The notes under the pieces are model-generated. The model was not told where the DNA came from. It saw only the letters and a list, made by a program, of their open reading frames with translations, and ran no database searches. Below, piece after piece: positions 38,795 to 48,646 of a DNA stretch of 64,000 bases (position 1 is the first letter of the stretch; each line of letters starts with the position of its first letter). The DNA is from Symsagittifera roscoffensis (taxonomy: Eukaryota; Xenacoelomorpha; Acoela; Convolutidae), in assembly GCF_963678635.1 (NCBI RefSeq), contig NC_087065.1:60290754-60354753 (forward strand). Direction: 5' to 3'. A program made the position numbers and the translations under genes.

Positions 38795-39223
38795 TGCTCC
38801 CCGGACTCGAGATCGATGTCCTCATCGCGTGCTGTCTTCTGCCAGTGAGTCCCAGAAAACCGAGTGTTGCTCAAGATACAGTGCCAGTGGTCAGTTACAG
38901 AAGTTTGCAGCAGACTTAAGCTTATCTACACCCCAAAATTCACAGCCATGTAAAATTTTCACACTATTGCTAAACAGCAATCAAAATCTGCACACACCTG
39001 CACCCTTGAATTTTCGCTTTTCAAGCCAATCATTTTAAAATCTCTTTTGTCCTATTCAATCAGGAAATTGTCATGCAGCATTTCGATTTATATAATAAAT
39101 ATAGTATATTAGTAACAATATTTGCTTTGTTAAAATTTCTTTTTCGTGAATCCAAGTTTCACTCGGATTCACACTCAAGCCCCCTTTCCCTCTCAAGACT
39201 CAAGATCCATCCGATTTGCCCAT
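38795..39223 (-). other. 3' UTR of element D with polypurine-type tract
   Basis: Lies between the ORF2 stop and the LTR. In element sense it ends GTCCGGGGAGCA (38806-38795) directly against TGTGCCAG of the LTR, where plus-strand DNA priming would occur. Elements A and B have the same tract in the same place. Otherwise nothing recognised. Confidence 0.7.
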
Positions 39224-42200
39224 TCATCTCGTACTCTTCGCCTTGGAGGTACTGCATCCTGAAGTGCTAGATGCGGCAAACTGTCTCAACAGTTCCTCTT
39301 CATCATCGGAACTAATCACAATCTCCTCCCAAGCCTTCAGCTGTTCATAGGATCGCATCCATTCTCTCTGCTCCTGCAATCTCTTTGCTTGGTTGGGTAG
39401 TGCCTTCACCCTAGCTTCTCGGTTCAAGCAAAAGGAGTTGTGCAGGCTCAAGCTCACGTTCTTCGCCAGGTCTTCCTCTAGTATCGACTCCCTCGCTTTG
39501 GTATTGTCTCTAGACATCTTACCCACTCTCTTCCATCCCGTCGTGATCGCATTACGATGGGTTAGCAGGGGTCTCTTGAAAGCTTCCGGCCCAATCTCGG
39601 CCTGGAACTGTCGATACTCCTTTTGATGTTTTCTCATGTGATCTTTCGTTGCCCTGTACAACCAAGACGTCAGTGTCGCCCGAAACCATGGAAAGTACCT
39701 CAAGCGACTCCATACGTGCCTGACTTCCGTCGGTATGGCGAATACTTTGCACGCAGTCTCAAACAACTCGAGTCTCCTGCTGTAGTCTATCGCGTATATT
39801 GACTCAGCCGTTGGCGTCGTCGCCTCCCGATACTTCGTTATATTCTCTTGTATCCATCTCAGAGCTAACATCGTACTCACTACTAAGAGCGTCACCTTCT
39901 GCCGGTGATCCGGTAGTCCGATCGACCGAATCTCTTCCACATCCCACACCAGGCAAAGGTTCTTGTGATCTGGATACCACACCGTTTGTGCCAAACAGTG
40001 GCATGGGCATTCCCCATGAGAGATCTCAATGCTCCTGAGATTACGCTCCCCTGAGGCTTCCAAGAGAGGCTCAAGCTCCATCATTTTCTCGTGCATCGTG
40101 TCGTTGTCTTCCAGGTTCGGAGTACTTCCCACAGGTTTCCCGATCACGTTTTGTCTCTCGTGATCGCTCGTGTTTTCTCTTTCCAACTTCAGAAGATCTT
40201 CTCCCCAGATTTCGCTTAAGTCATCTCTCAATTCTTTTGGTACTGTCCCTTTGATTTTTCTCAACAACTTGTGCGAGTGATGCGACATCCGAGCCAACCT
40301 CACACACTTGGGCACTGAGAAGGCCTTGTCCACCAGTATTCTCTGGCTGGACACTTCCACCATCGCCATGTGTAGCGGGTAGTGACTTCCGCACAAGTTG
40401 GCCATCATTGACCCTATCAGCGATTTCGCGTTCAATGGCAAGCCATAAGCTTCGCTCATGGGAAATCCCATTTCCGCCTCAAGACCAACCTTCCAGCTCC
40501 GGATGTGTTTTTGAGTCACCTGCAACACCCCGGGCCATGATTCTACGCTCAACGCCGTCACTAAATGATGTTCAGACTCCAGTCTCTCCAGTGCCTGCAG
40601 ACCACACATTCTCGAGAAGAATCCGAGAGCTGTCGCTATATTCACCGTGGTTCTCGCGTAACACTCCGCTATTATTTGCACTTCACTTTTCTCCCTTTCT
40701 GTGATGTCTTCGAACCAAGTGACCAGGTCTTCTTTTTGAAACGACAGTATTCTGACGCATGACCGTCCATCGCAGATGTGCTCTCCGTTCCCACACGTCG
40801 AATCCAGACAGCTACCCGGCTCCAATTTCTTTGCTGACCCGGGGTCGCTCGTCCTTTCGCTTGGCTCTTGCATCTGGGGTGTGATTAGCTTATGTAGCAC
40901 ACTCAACTTCGCCAGATCTTCATCTTCCGTTGGTGCTAACCTCACTCGCTCGGTGGTTTCCTCGATTAGACTCGCATGGGGATGTGGACACCAGGAGGGT
41001 CTTAGTAGCTTCCATATCACACCCAAGTTCGTGGTTAACAAGCCATCTCCACCGCCCATGTTCACTTCAACTCTCTTGTTTGAGCGCGGTATGCTTATCA
41101 CCTCTGGTGTTTTCTCAAGAATCAGGCCCAGGCTCGGCCCCTCTTTCTCCACCGCGTCTATCTCCATTATTCTTTCTGTCCAAAACTTCAGTAGCTCCGC
41201 TACCTCATGGTTTCTGTGGGCTCCTCCAGCTTCCGAGTCTAAGAAGGGATTGTAGGCTATTCCCATCACTCCAGACACATATTGGTATTCCCCCTTCTCA
41301 CTGAGTCTCGAGTACTGTTCTGACGAGGCCAGGTTACGGTGAACATCATGTTCTTCCTCGAACTTCTTATTAGAGAACCTCCGTACCTCGTCCAGCTTTC
41401 GATGGTTCTCTAAGGATAGTCTGGAACCATCTTCTTTCTCTATTCCTGTACTCTGATATACGTTCAAGATGATCGTTGAGACTCTTCTCTCCATGGTTTT
41501 ACTTCCACTTGCTCTCTGGTGGCATGCCAGGATGGTGCTATCAGACATCATTGACATTGTCCATCTCAAGAAACATGTGGCATCTTTTCTTCTAGCCAGG
41601 CTCAAGCCTGAATTGTCCATGGCCACGTGTTGCATCAGTGCCTGATACACCTCTAGCTTCTTGCTTCCCAACTTCAGCCTGTCATACGAGGTCAATGTCT
41701 CCAACTCTATTCCCACCAGACTCCAGGTGAACATTAATTGTCCCGCAGTTCTAACGAAGGGATTCGCCATTAGTGGCGGTGCTGATGAGGATGTTCTCAT
41801 CGCCTCTTCAAAATGATCCTTCAACAAACTCTGCCAGGACCTCTTCAGATGACTTGCCATCTCTATCTTATTAACCTCGGCTTTTTGCTGGGTGGCCCAA
41901 TTGCGTCGCCTGCGAGCTATTCCACTGTCCAACTTCTTCAAGCAGTCCTCCATTTCCTTCAATGTTTCGAGGGCCACCCACCACGTCCGGGAAGTGTTCC
42001 TCGTCTTGTTCCTCTCCAATGGATCACTCGTCACTTGTTTGCCCATGTCCTGATGTGCCTTCGAGATCCATTCTTTGCCGATCTCCACTTCCCCTACCTG
42101 TCCGTTCGTTGAACCTCTCTTCACGTTTACCTTCTGAGGCTTGAAGTCTTCTTCTGACGTCGAACTGGTGGAAACCTCTATTTCCTTTTCTACTTCAAGT

Positions 42201-45200
42201 GGTTTCCTGAGCTCCGAGCTATTCTTGTATGCCGCCGTCTTGCATCGGGCCAAAACGATGGGCGCCGTCTCTCTCAAGTTTCCTTCCGAAACAGCATCCA
42301 CTGAAGGACTACCCCATCCTTCCACTTCTCTCTTCCTCTTGCGAGTCTTCACATCTCTGCTCGAGGGTGTTGTGGCTATCATCATTGATTCGACCTCTCC
42401 ATCCACTCCTTCCAACTCTTGCCTCCCCCCTGCTCGAGCCTTAAGGATATTAGTACTTTTAATCATATTACTAGTCCCAACCTTATCCCTTTTTATATCA
42501 TCAACCATTTTATCCACAGTTTTTTGTTTCAGAGTAGAGCTGTCCTCACATTTCTCTTTTCTAGTCTTCGATCGTGCGTTCCTCAGCTCCACTAGCTTGT
42601 TCAGCAGCTCTTTTCTTGCTTTCTCATCCAGGCCCGTTCCTATCAGGAGCGGTTCCCCGAATCTCACTACTGCGTCCCACAGTTCCTTCTTGAACTTGTC
42701 CAGCGTCGTCTCGCTGCCCACTTCTCGATTGAATTCCTCCAGGAACTCCTGCCAAGCGTCATCCTCGAGAGATCCCAAGAATATGTCCCTGTTCCCTTCG
42801 AACGTGTTCTTCTCCCTTTCCTCCGAGCTCAAGAGTAACATCCCCATATTGAAGGTCTCACCTGCCAATGGCAACTCTAGGTTCTTCCGCGGAGACGGAA
42901 TCAGGGGTGGTGTGGCAGTATCTGCCCAATTCTCCTCGCTCAAATCTTTCAACAGCTCTTGAGTGGTGAGCTCCTCCCCTGATGGCCCTGGTTCAGGCGT
43001 ATTCCCCACTTCCATGTCTTCACCAGCTTCACTGAGAGTTTCATCCATACTCTCTTCTTCTGACTCATGTCTCCTTCTCTCGAGAATTTTCTTAAATCGG
43101 TCCTCGACGGGTCCGCTCCTCTTGTCTCCAGGTGTGTCCACGGACAGTGGTGATGGTGTCGCAGGATCCAGCTTTTTGTATTCCGTCAGTGCTACGTGCA
43201 GTTGACCTGCTGCATCTAGTTCTGTTCCTTCCTGTCTTATTTCCACCTGTTCCAAGCCATAGGGCGCCTTATATTTTCTCGTGGCAAATTTCATGTCGTC
43301 CACCAGTGCGACGTGCCCCTCCATCACGATCATCCTGCCATCATCCCATATGGGCAACATGTTCTCAAGTCCCTCCTTCTCAAGAGTTCTCAAGACCTTC
43401 CTCACCTCATACCCTGGGGGCTGCGAACCTCTACTCTTTTTCGCTTGCGTCGTCCACGAGTTTACCTTCATCTCGCTGGTATGGAAGTAGACCGCCGCCG
43501 TGTAGCCAATGAACAGGGGGTCCCAGCCATCAGTGAAATCCTTCTGCATTTCCTCCGCCGTCATCCTCGCCATTATGGAGGGAACTACCAAGGGACTATT
43601 CATTCCTAAGGTCATCCTCCTGACTATTGGGAACTCAGGCATGGTGGCCGGGAGGATTTCTTTCTCCATTATGGTCTCCAGCTCCCTCTTCACCAGCGCG
43701 AAGCACTCCTTCCAGGCAGGAATTCTCAAGATTTCTCGTCCGTCCGCCGTCAATGGGTTCAAGTTCCAGAATTTGGGATACATTTCAATGGGACCCTCTC
43801 GCTTGCCTCCCATTCTACATTGCATTTGACCCCTGAAGTTGCACACTATCAGCTCGGCATCTTTCACCTTTCCAAAGAGTACCGTGTTGCTCATTCGCGC
43901 CCTGAGCACCTCCTGCTGACACCAATTCAGCGCTGTACCATCCAGTACGCTGATGAGACTCAAGTGCGTCACCGAGTGACGATACGTTATCACCAGGGGA
44001 TCTGGAAACGCGTACGTCACTGCTGGACCATAGATGCAGGTCACCACCTCCTCCAGACCTCGGATTATCCCCATTGGGTCCGACCTCATTGCCAGGCACA
44101 GGTCCGTCAACAGAGGCATCCCTCTGTTCGCCTTCTCCCATTCTTCTCTCGAGGTTGGGTTCTCATCTTCACCCGTCATGTATCGATTCTGCATCATGAG
44201 GTATTGCACCAGCAGTGTCTTCAACCCTGCGGCACACTTGTAGGAGCTGGTTTCAATACTCGTGTGGACTCTCCCCATAGACAGAGGTTCTCCATATTCC
44301 ATTAACCGATGAAACGACACCAATTCCCCATGGGTCAAGAGTACTAGCGCCAGATACCCATCAACTCGAAGTGTCTCCACTCCTCGACTAAACATGTATG
44401 CTGGGCCCATGTTGAACAAGTATCTGGGGTAGACCAAATACAGGGCCAAGAGCAGGCTGATGGGCATGCCCAGTATCTCCTGCACGAAGGCTCCAAAGAT
44501 AGTCGCCGTGGTACCGAATACTCCTGCCAAGAATTCCTTCTCCCAGCAAGGACTCAAGAACTTGAGAATCTCGTAATCCCTCCGAGTCCTCAATTCGCCT
44601 TTGGCGTGCTCTCTCCAGAACCCTGCGATTGTCACTTCATTGGCGGCCGAGACAAATCTAGCCACCGTCATGTCTCTTACCTCGGCCAGCTCCAGTTGCT
44701 TCTCTAGGAAACTCCAGATTTGTTTCACGAGGAGTGGTGCTTCTTCCCTCGTTTTATTCGTGACGTTCTCCAGCCTTGGTGTCAGGAATGGCCACCAGCC
44801 ATTCTCTTGAGTCAAGCGATATTTCATCGATTCTAACTGTTTCTCCGTCTCGACCACATTTCTCCTCTCGTTGCTGGGACCTCTAGACTTGCTGGTGGAA
44901 TTTGCGACTTTCACCTCCATAAACCGGAACCACAGGCTGGCCGTCAACTGGTTTATCGCCGTGTGGTCGTCCCCGATGACTGGGCTGAACTTGAGTTGTC
45001 TAGCAAAGTTCGATATCTCTAGCAAGAGTACCTCATCCAACACAATCAAGACGTCGGCTAGTCCGTAAAAGCCCCTCAGCGCATGAGATATGTCAGCCCA
45101 TGCCGCTGGTAATTCTGATTTGTAAAGTCTCAAGTTCACTGGCTCCAGCTCTCGATTGGGGGCTGCCATCAGAATCCGCCATTCACTCCCTTCTGCTATC

Positions 45201-48103
45201 AAGATCAAGACCGCGTACACGAATTGTAGGGCGGGTGGCATGCTTGCGTATCCTGGGGATGTGGTAAACACCACCTTTGTCTTGGACCCAAATCTTGAGG
45301 CTACGTTCTCTTGTACCTCATTCATCGCCGCAAATAACGCCTGAATGGCCTCCCATATCTTCCTTGATGTCGGAACCTCCTTGCCCTTCAGTTGCTCAAG
45401 AAGTCCCATCGCATGCAGGTGGTCATTCATTCCTGCAAACAATAGCAGCTCAGGTTCACAGGGCATCTCCGACTTTATTGCCACCACTAGGGTCAACATC
45501 TGGTTCAATTCGGCTCCTGGCAAAGAGTATACCAGAGTCTCCGGCCAGAACAACTTGGGAGACGTAGCTTCGAAGTCCGATCCCGCCACAATGACTACTC
45601 TTGCAGCAGCTGGATCTGCTCTATCATAAACTGCCAGAGTCTTGGCCAATTGGGTGCCGCCACAGGGCTTCCCGTACCTGGGATCCTCTGCCAACTTGGG
45701 ACCTTCGTAAGCAGCGTCAGGCAACTCCATTCCCCCCGGATTGAGTAGCTTGTCTACCACTTTTAATTGCGCCGGGGTTGCCAACTTGATCCTGGCGATG
45801 CCAGTTCGGTGCTTGGGAGGTTCTACTATAAGTCCGGGACTCCCTAGCAGCTTGAGAGGCCTATAGTTAATGGGTCCCATGATCGCTTTTGTGGGAATTC
45901 CAGTCAGGTCTGTAGTCTCCATTAACCTCGCTCTCGAGAAATGCGCCTCGTGTGCTTTCAACCAGTCTACGCAATGATGTCTATTCAAGTCCTCATGCGA
46001 CACTCGTTCGATCCCCAGGGTTTCCGCCAACTCTCGTCTGCATTCCAAGGTCTCTAGATCCAGTTCCTTCGCCTTCTCAGGATATCTCAAGCGGGTAGTC
46101 TCCATAGACTTCTTTTCTCTCCTGCCATCTGCCACCACCACGGAGGACATCGCCGAGCCCGGAGGTGTTGATGACTCTACCTCCTCCGACTCCATTGGTG
46201 TGGCACTCTGCAATCGGGTCTGATTGCTCCTTGAACTGTCTCTAGTATCAACTCTCGCTCCCAAGCGACCAGCCAAGGCCCTCGAGGCAAGGAATGGTGG
46301 GTTGGGAGGTGGTCCTAAAGTGAATTGGGCTGTCTCCAGCAGGTCCGCTTCTAGTGTGTTTATATGTTCCTGGAAGACGTCGTTCAGCCACTCCGCTCCC
46401 CTTGGCCTATCGAAATGGATTCCATCTTTCGAGGTGTCTTCAGGGAATCCCTTGTTCTCCATGCGTTCAGCTATGTCCAGCAGCCTGAGAGGAAGCACAC
46501 TCTTTCGGTGTATGTCTCGGATCGCCTTGTTCAGGCTCCGCACCTTCTGGTTCATCTCTAGGGCGTGCTGATCAAACATCATGTTGTAGGGGACCGTGCA
46601 TACCGTCAGCAGGATGGGGTCCATCTGGATCCTCAGTTCCTCCAGAAGGCAGCTCATCTTGTCGCACAGCCTCGTTATTTTCCTCGCTTCTCCCCTTGAC
46701 ACGTCGTTGGTCCCAACCATCAGGGTCACTGTGTAAACTTTGGTCATCCCTATCATGTCCAGGGTTGCCAACATCTGTGGCGTGGCAGCTCCAGCGAAAC
46801 TCAAGACTCCTGTCTGCCAGTGTGACCGTATCTGGGTCAACACCCGCACCAGGCTATCCCCTATAATTAGGTGAACTGCACCCTCTGGCACACGAGGTGG
46901 CGCTAGATACTCCACCCAGGCTGCGTCATGGAAGCAGTCCCTCCTGGCTCCCTGTTCCGCACTCCAGTCCAGCCGATTGTGCCTGTGGTAGTTCCCTTCT
47001 GTATTCTTCTTGTAGCTCGCGATCACGACGTTTCTGACCGGCTGTTCCCTCCAAGTTGGGGGAAGCTCTGGCCTTGTCGATCTTTCACGACTCTGCTGCT
47101 GCAATTTCTCGCCCAGCTCCTTCAGGCGCGATGAGGCGCCACTCACCTGGCTGCCACTCGAGGTCGAGGTTGGGGTATATCCGGGTAACACCACATCCAT
47201 CAGAGGGCGTACAGGTTGGGTCTCTAGGTTGCGCAAGGAAGGCGTCACGTCATTCGGTATCCAGACCTCCAAGCCTTCACTCATGTGTTCCCTGGCCTCG
47301 CGGTCAAGGTTGAACCGTCCTCTAGCCCTGGGAGCTTCATCCACCTCCATGCGCGACTCCGGCCTCGAGCTTGTCACCACTCGTTCGTTAGACCTGGCTC
47401 CCTTTTGTGCGTCAAGCTCGCGTTGTCGCTGTTCTATCCTTTCCAACTCCGACTTTAGTTGATCACGATTCGCGACGTTCTCCCGCACCCTTAGCTCCTG
47501 CTGATGTTCAGCCCTCAGCATCTCAAGTAATTTCAACGTCTGATCTCGCTCGTCGACTGCCTGGTCCCTCTCCAGCTGAAGCTTCTCCCTATCCAGCTTC
47601 GCCTGATCCCGATCGAGGTTCGCTTTATTCTTTTCCTTCAGCGCCTTCTCAAGCTCTTTCTTTAGGACCCCCTGCTCCGGATATGCCTCGGTCGTCTGTT
47701 GCGCTCGCGACATCGACGGCACCTTACTCGAGCTCTGTCCCGTGGATCTTGCTGTTGGCCTCATCGGTAGCGGGAACTCTCCTGCGCCGTGTTCGGTGTT
47801 GTTACTCAGGCCAGGATTTCTTGCCAAGTCAAAGCCCCTTACTCCTCCATCCGCATTCCAAGACAACCATCTGGTCTGTGCCCGATTTGATATGCCCTCG
47901 GTGGTGTAGCCGACTATCAAGACGGCCTCCGTCGCAGACTCCCTGCACTCACCCTGGTCCTCCAACTGGAGGATCGCATTCAGCATCACCGCCATTCTTT
48001 CGTCTATCTGGGTGTGGTCCAGGTCCCTCAAGCGTCTGTACAGCTCGTCAAGAGTGGGCTTCTGCAGAGCCGCGGGCACGGAGTTCCAGAATCGGTCTGC
48101 CAT
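39224..48103 (-). CDS. ORF2 of element D: 2959-aa protein with SGNH/GDSL esterase domain
   Basis: One uninterrupted ORF downstream of pol. Residues 1-110 are a conserved N-terminal domain (shared with the start in element B). About 140-240 is a charged coiled coil. About 405-590 is an SGNH hydrolase: IIGDSLVR with Ser417, Gly438, GTND with Asn466, and DGIH with Asp560/His563, all in canonical order. About 830-1060 is a second SGNH-like fold (VVIVAGSDF, then GMND at 891-894) lacking the serine. The region after that is unrecognised and includes a highly acidic stretch about two-thirds of the way along. A Cys/His cluster (CLDSTCGNGEHIC) and HGECPCHCLAQT (2696-2707) lie near the C-terminus, which ends in acidic and serine-rich sequence. 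No obvious signal peptide or membrane span. Esterase activity (ester or acyl hydrolysis) is inferred from the motifs. Similar esterases are known in ORF1 of CR1-type LINEs. It could instead be a structural or accessory protein with a captured esterase. Confidence 0.85.
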   Translation of the reverse strand: MADRFWNSVPAALQKPTLDELYRRLRDLDHTQIDERMAVMLNAILQLEDQGECRESATEAVLIVGYTTEGISNRAQTRWLSWNADGGVRGFDLARNPGLSNNTEHGAGEFPLPMRPTARSTGQSSSKVPSMSRAQQTTEAYPEQGVLKKELEKALKEKNKANLDRDQAKLDREKLQLERDQAVDERDQTLKLLEMLRAEHQQELRVRENVANRDQLKSELERIEQRQRELDAQKGARSNERVVTSSRPESRMEVDEAPRARGRFNLDREAREHMSEGLEVWIPNDVTPSLRNLETQPVRPLMDVVLPGYTPTSTSSGSQVSGASSRLKELGEKLQQQSRERSTRPELPPTWREQPVRNVVIASYKKNTEGNYHRHNRLDWSAEQGARRDCFHDAAWVEYLAPPRVPEGAVHLIIGDSLVRVLTQIRSHWQTGVLSFAGAATPQMLATLDMIGMTKVYTVTLMVGTNDVSRGEARKITRLCDKMSCLLEELRIQMDPILLTVCTVPYNMMFDQHALEMNQKVRSLNKAIRDIHRKSVLPLRLLDIAERMENKGFPEDTSKDGIHFDRPRGAEWLNDVFQEHINTLEADLLETAQFTLGPPPNPPFLASRALAGRLGARVDTRDSSRSNQTRLQSATPMESEEVESSTPPGSAMSSVVVADGRREKKSMETTRLRYPEKAKELDLETLECRRELAETLGIERVSHEDLNRHHCVDWLKAHEAHFSRARLMETTDLTGIPTKAIMGPINYRPLKLLGSPGLIVEPPKHRTGIARIKLATPAQLKVVDKLLNPGGMELPDAAYEGPKLAEDPRYGKPCGGTQLAKTLAVYDRADPAAARVVIVAGSDFEATSPKLFWPETLVYSLPGAELNQMLTLVVAIKSEMPCEPELLLFAGMNDHLHAMGLLEQLKGKEVPTSRKIWEAIQALFAAMNEVQENVASRFGSKTKVVFTTSPGYASMPPALQFVYAVLILIAEGSEWRILMAAPNRELEPVNLRLYKSELPAAWADISHALRGFYGLADVLIVLDEVLLLEISNFARQLKFSPVIGDDHTAINQLTASLWFRFMEVKVANSTSKSRGPSNERRNVVETEKQLESMKYRLTQENGWWPFLTPRLENVTNKTREEAPLLVKQIWSFLEKQLELAEVRDMTVARFVSAANEVTIAGFWREHAKGELRTRRDYEILKFLSPCWEKEFLAGVFGTTATIFGAFVQEILGMPISLLLALYLVYPRYLFNMGPAYMFSRGVETLRVDGYLALVLLTHGELVSFHRLMEYGEPLSMGRVHTSIETSSYKCAAGLKTLLVQYLMMQNRYMTGEDENPTSREEWEKANRGMPLLTDLCLAMRSDPMGIIRGLEEVVTCIYGPAVTYAFPDPLVITYRHSVTHLSLISVLDGTALNWCQQEVLRARMSNTVLFGKVKDAELIVCNFRGQMQCRMGGKREGPIEMYPKFWNLNPLTADGREILRIPAWKECFALVKRELETIMEKEILPATMPEFPIVRRMTLGMNSPLVVPSIMARMTAEEMQKDFTDGWDPLFIGYTAAVYFHTSEMKVNSWTTQAKKSRGSQPPGYEVRKVLRTLEKEGLENMLPIWDDGRMIVMEGHVALVDDMKFATRKYKAPYGLEQVEIRQEGTELDAAGQLHVALTEYKKLDPATPSPLSVDTPGDKRSGPVEDRFKKILERRRHESEEESMDETLSEAGEDMEVGNTPEPGPSGEELTTQELLKDLSEENWADTATPPLIPSPRKNLELPLAGETFNMGMLLLSSEEREKNTFEGNRDIFLGSLEDDAWQEFLEEFNREVGSETTLDKFKKELWDAVVRFGEPLLIGTGLDEKARKELLNKLVELRNARSKTRKEKCEDSSTLKQKTVDKMVDDIKRDKVGTSNMIKSTNILKARAGGRQELEGVDGEVESMMIATTPSSRDVKTRKRKREVEGWGSPSVDAVSEGNLRETAPIVLARCKTAAYKNSSELRKPLEVEKEIEVSTSSTSEEDFKPQKVNVKRGSTNGQVGEVEIGKEWISKAHQDMGKQVTSDPLERNKTRNTSRTWWVALETLKEMEDCLKKLDSGIARRRRNWATQQKAEVNKIEMASHLKRSWQSLLKDHFEEAMRTSSSAPPLMANPFVRTAGQLMFTWSLVGIELETLTSYDRLKLGSKKLEVYQALMQHVAMDNSGLSLARRKDATCFLRWTMSMMSDSTILACHQRASGSKTMERRVSTIILNVYQSTGIEKEDGSRLSLENHRKLDEVRRFSNKKFEEEHDVHRNLASSEQYSRLSEKGEYQYVSGVMGIAYNPFLDSEAGGAHRNHEVAELLKFWTERIMEIDAVEKEGPSLGLILEKTPEVISIPRSNKRVEVNMGGGDGLLTTNLGVIWKLLRPSWCPHPHASLIEETTERVRLAPTEDEDLAKLSVLHKLITPQMQEPSERTSDPGSAKKLEPGSCLDSTCGNGEHICDGRSCVRILSFQKEDLVTWFEDITEREKSEVQIIAECYARTTVNIATALGFFSRMCGLQALERLESEHHLVTALSVESWPGVLQVTQKHIRSWKVGLEAEMGFPMSEAYGLPLNAKSLIGSMMANLCGSHYPLHMAMVEVSSQRILVDKAFSVPKCVRLARMSHHSHKLLRKIKGTVPKELRDDLSEIWGEDLLKLERENTSDHERQNVIGKPVGSTPNLEDNDTMHEKMMELEPLLEASGERNLRSIEISHGECPCHCLAQTVWYPDHKNLCLVWDVEEIRSIGLPDHRQKVTLLVVSTMLALRWIQENITKYREATTPTAESIYAIDYSRRLELFETACKVFAIPTEVRHVWSRLRYFPWFRATLTSWLYRATKDHMRKHQKEYRQFQAEIGPEAFKRPLLTHRNAITTGWKRVGKMSRDNTKARESILEEDLAKNVSLSLHNSFCLNREARVKALPNQAKRLQEQREWMRSYEQLKAWEEIVISSDDEEELLRQFAASSTSGCSTSKAKSTR

Positions 48104-48646
48104 TCTTTATAACTTCGGGATGTGTGGAGATAGATGTTAACCAGCTCAAGAATTACCTTACCAACTCAAGAATTACCTTACCAACTCAAGAATTACCTTA
48201 CCAACTCAAGAATTACCTAATTCAAGAATTCTCTAGGAATTTTCTCTTGCAAGCACTTGCTGTAGATCCGGATTATCGCGTGTCCAATCACGATTCTCTT
48301 CTTCTGTTTCTCGCTTGAGTGTAGTTGGATATTCAACTTTGTTTTTCAAACTTGATCTGAAAACATAAAGCTCATTAAAACTTAGTATGTCACGTTCCTG
48401 ACCTAGAGACCCCCCTTTTACCCATATGATTAAAATCCTATCATTCACATATCACTTAAAACAATTCGATTGGATTTCCCTTAAGAACATGCAGATTCAT
48501 TTTATGTTTTAGCACCATCAATTCTTTCTTTTAAAATTCAATTGTCATGCCAATCACATCTTAAGATCCCTTTACCTGCGCCGCACCCCAGTACCTAACT
48601 CAAGACTCCTCCCTCACACCCGACTCGATACCTCCATGTACCCGAC
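48104..48646 (-). other. Gap between gag-pol and ORF2 in element D
   Basis: 543 bp with no gene. It contains four 20-bp tandem repeats (48141-48220). A pyrimidine-rich stretch ending in AG lies 9 nt before the ORF2 ATG, which could be a splice acceptor for a subgenomic mRNA; this is only a possibility. How ORF2 is expressed is not shown by the sequence. Confidence 0.5.
48141..48220 (-). repeat. 4 x 20-bp tandem repeat before ORF2
   Basis: Plus-strand unit CCAACTCAAGAATTACCTTA, four copies in a row (the first with CCAGCT, the last ending CCTAA). It is followed by a partial copy, TTCAAGAATTCTC. Confidence 0.85.

Noticed and set aside
39224-48103. ORF2 as an envelope glycoprotein (by position after pol)
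   Set aside because: I see no signal peptide, fusion peptide, membrane anchor or furin-type site; it has cytosolic-looking charged and enzyme-like sequence.
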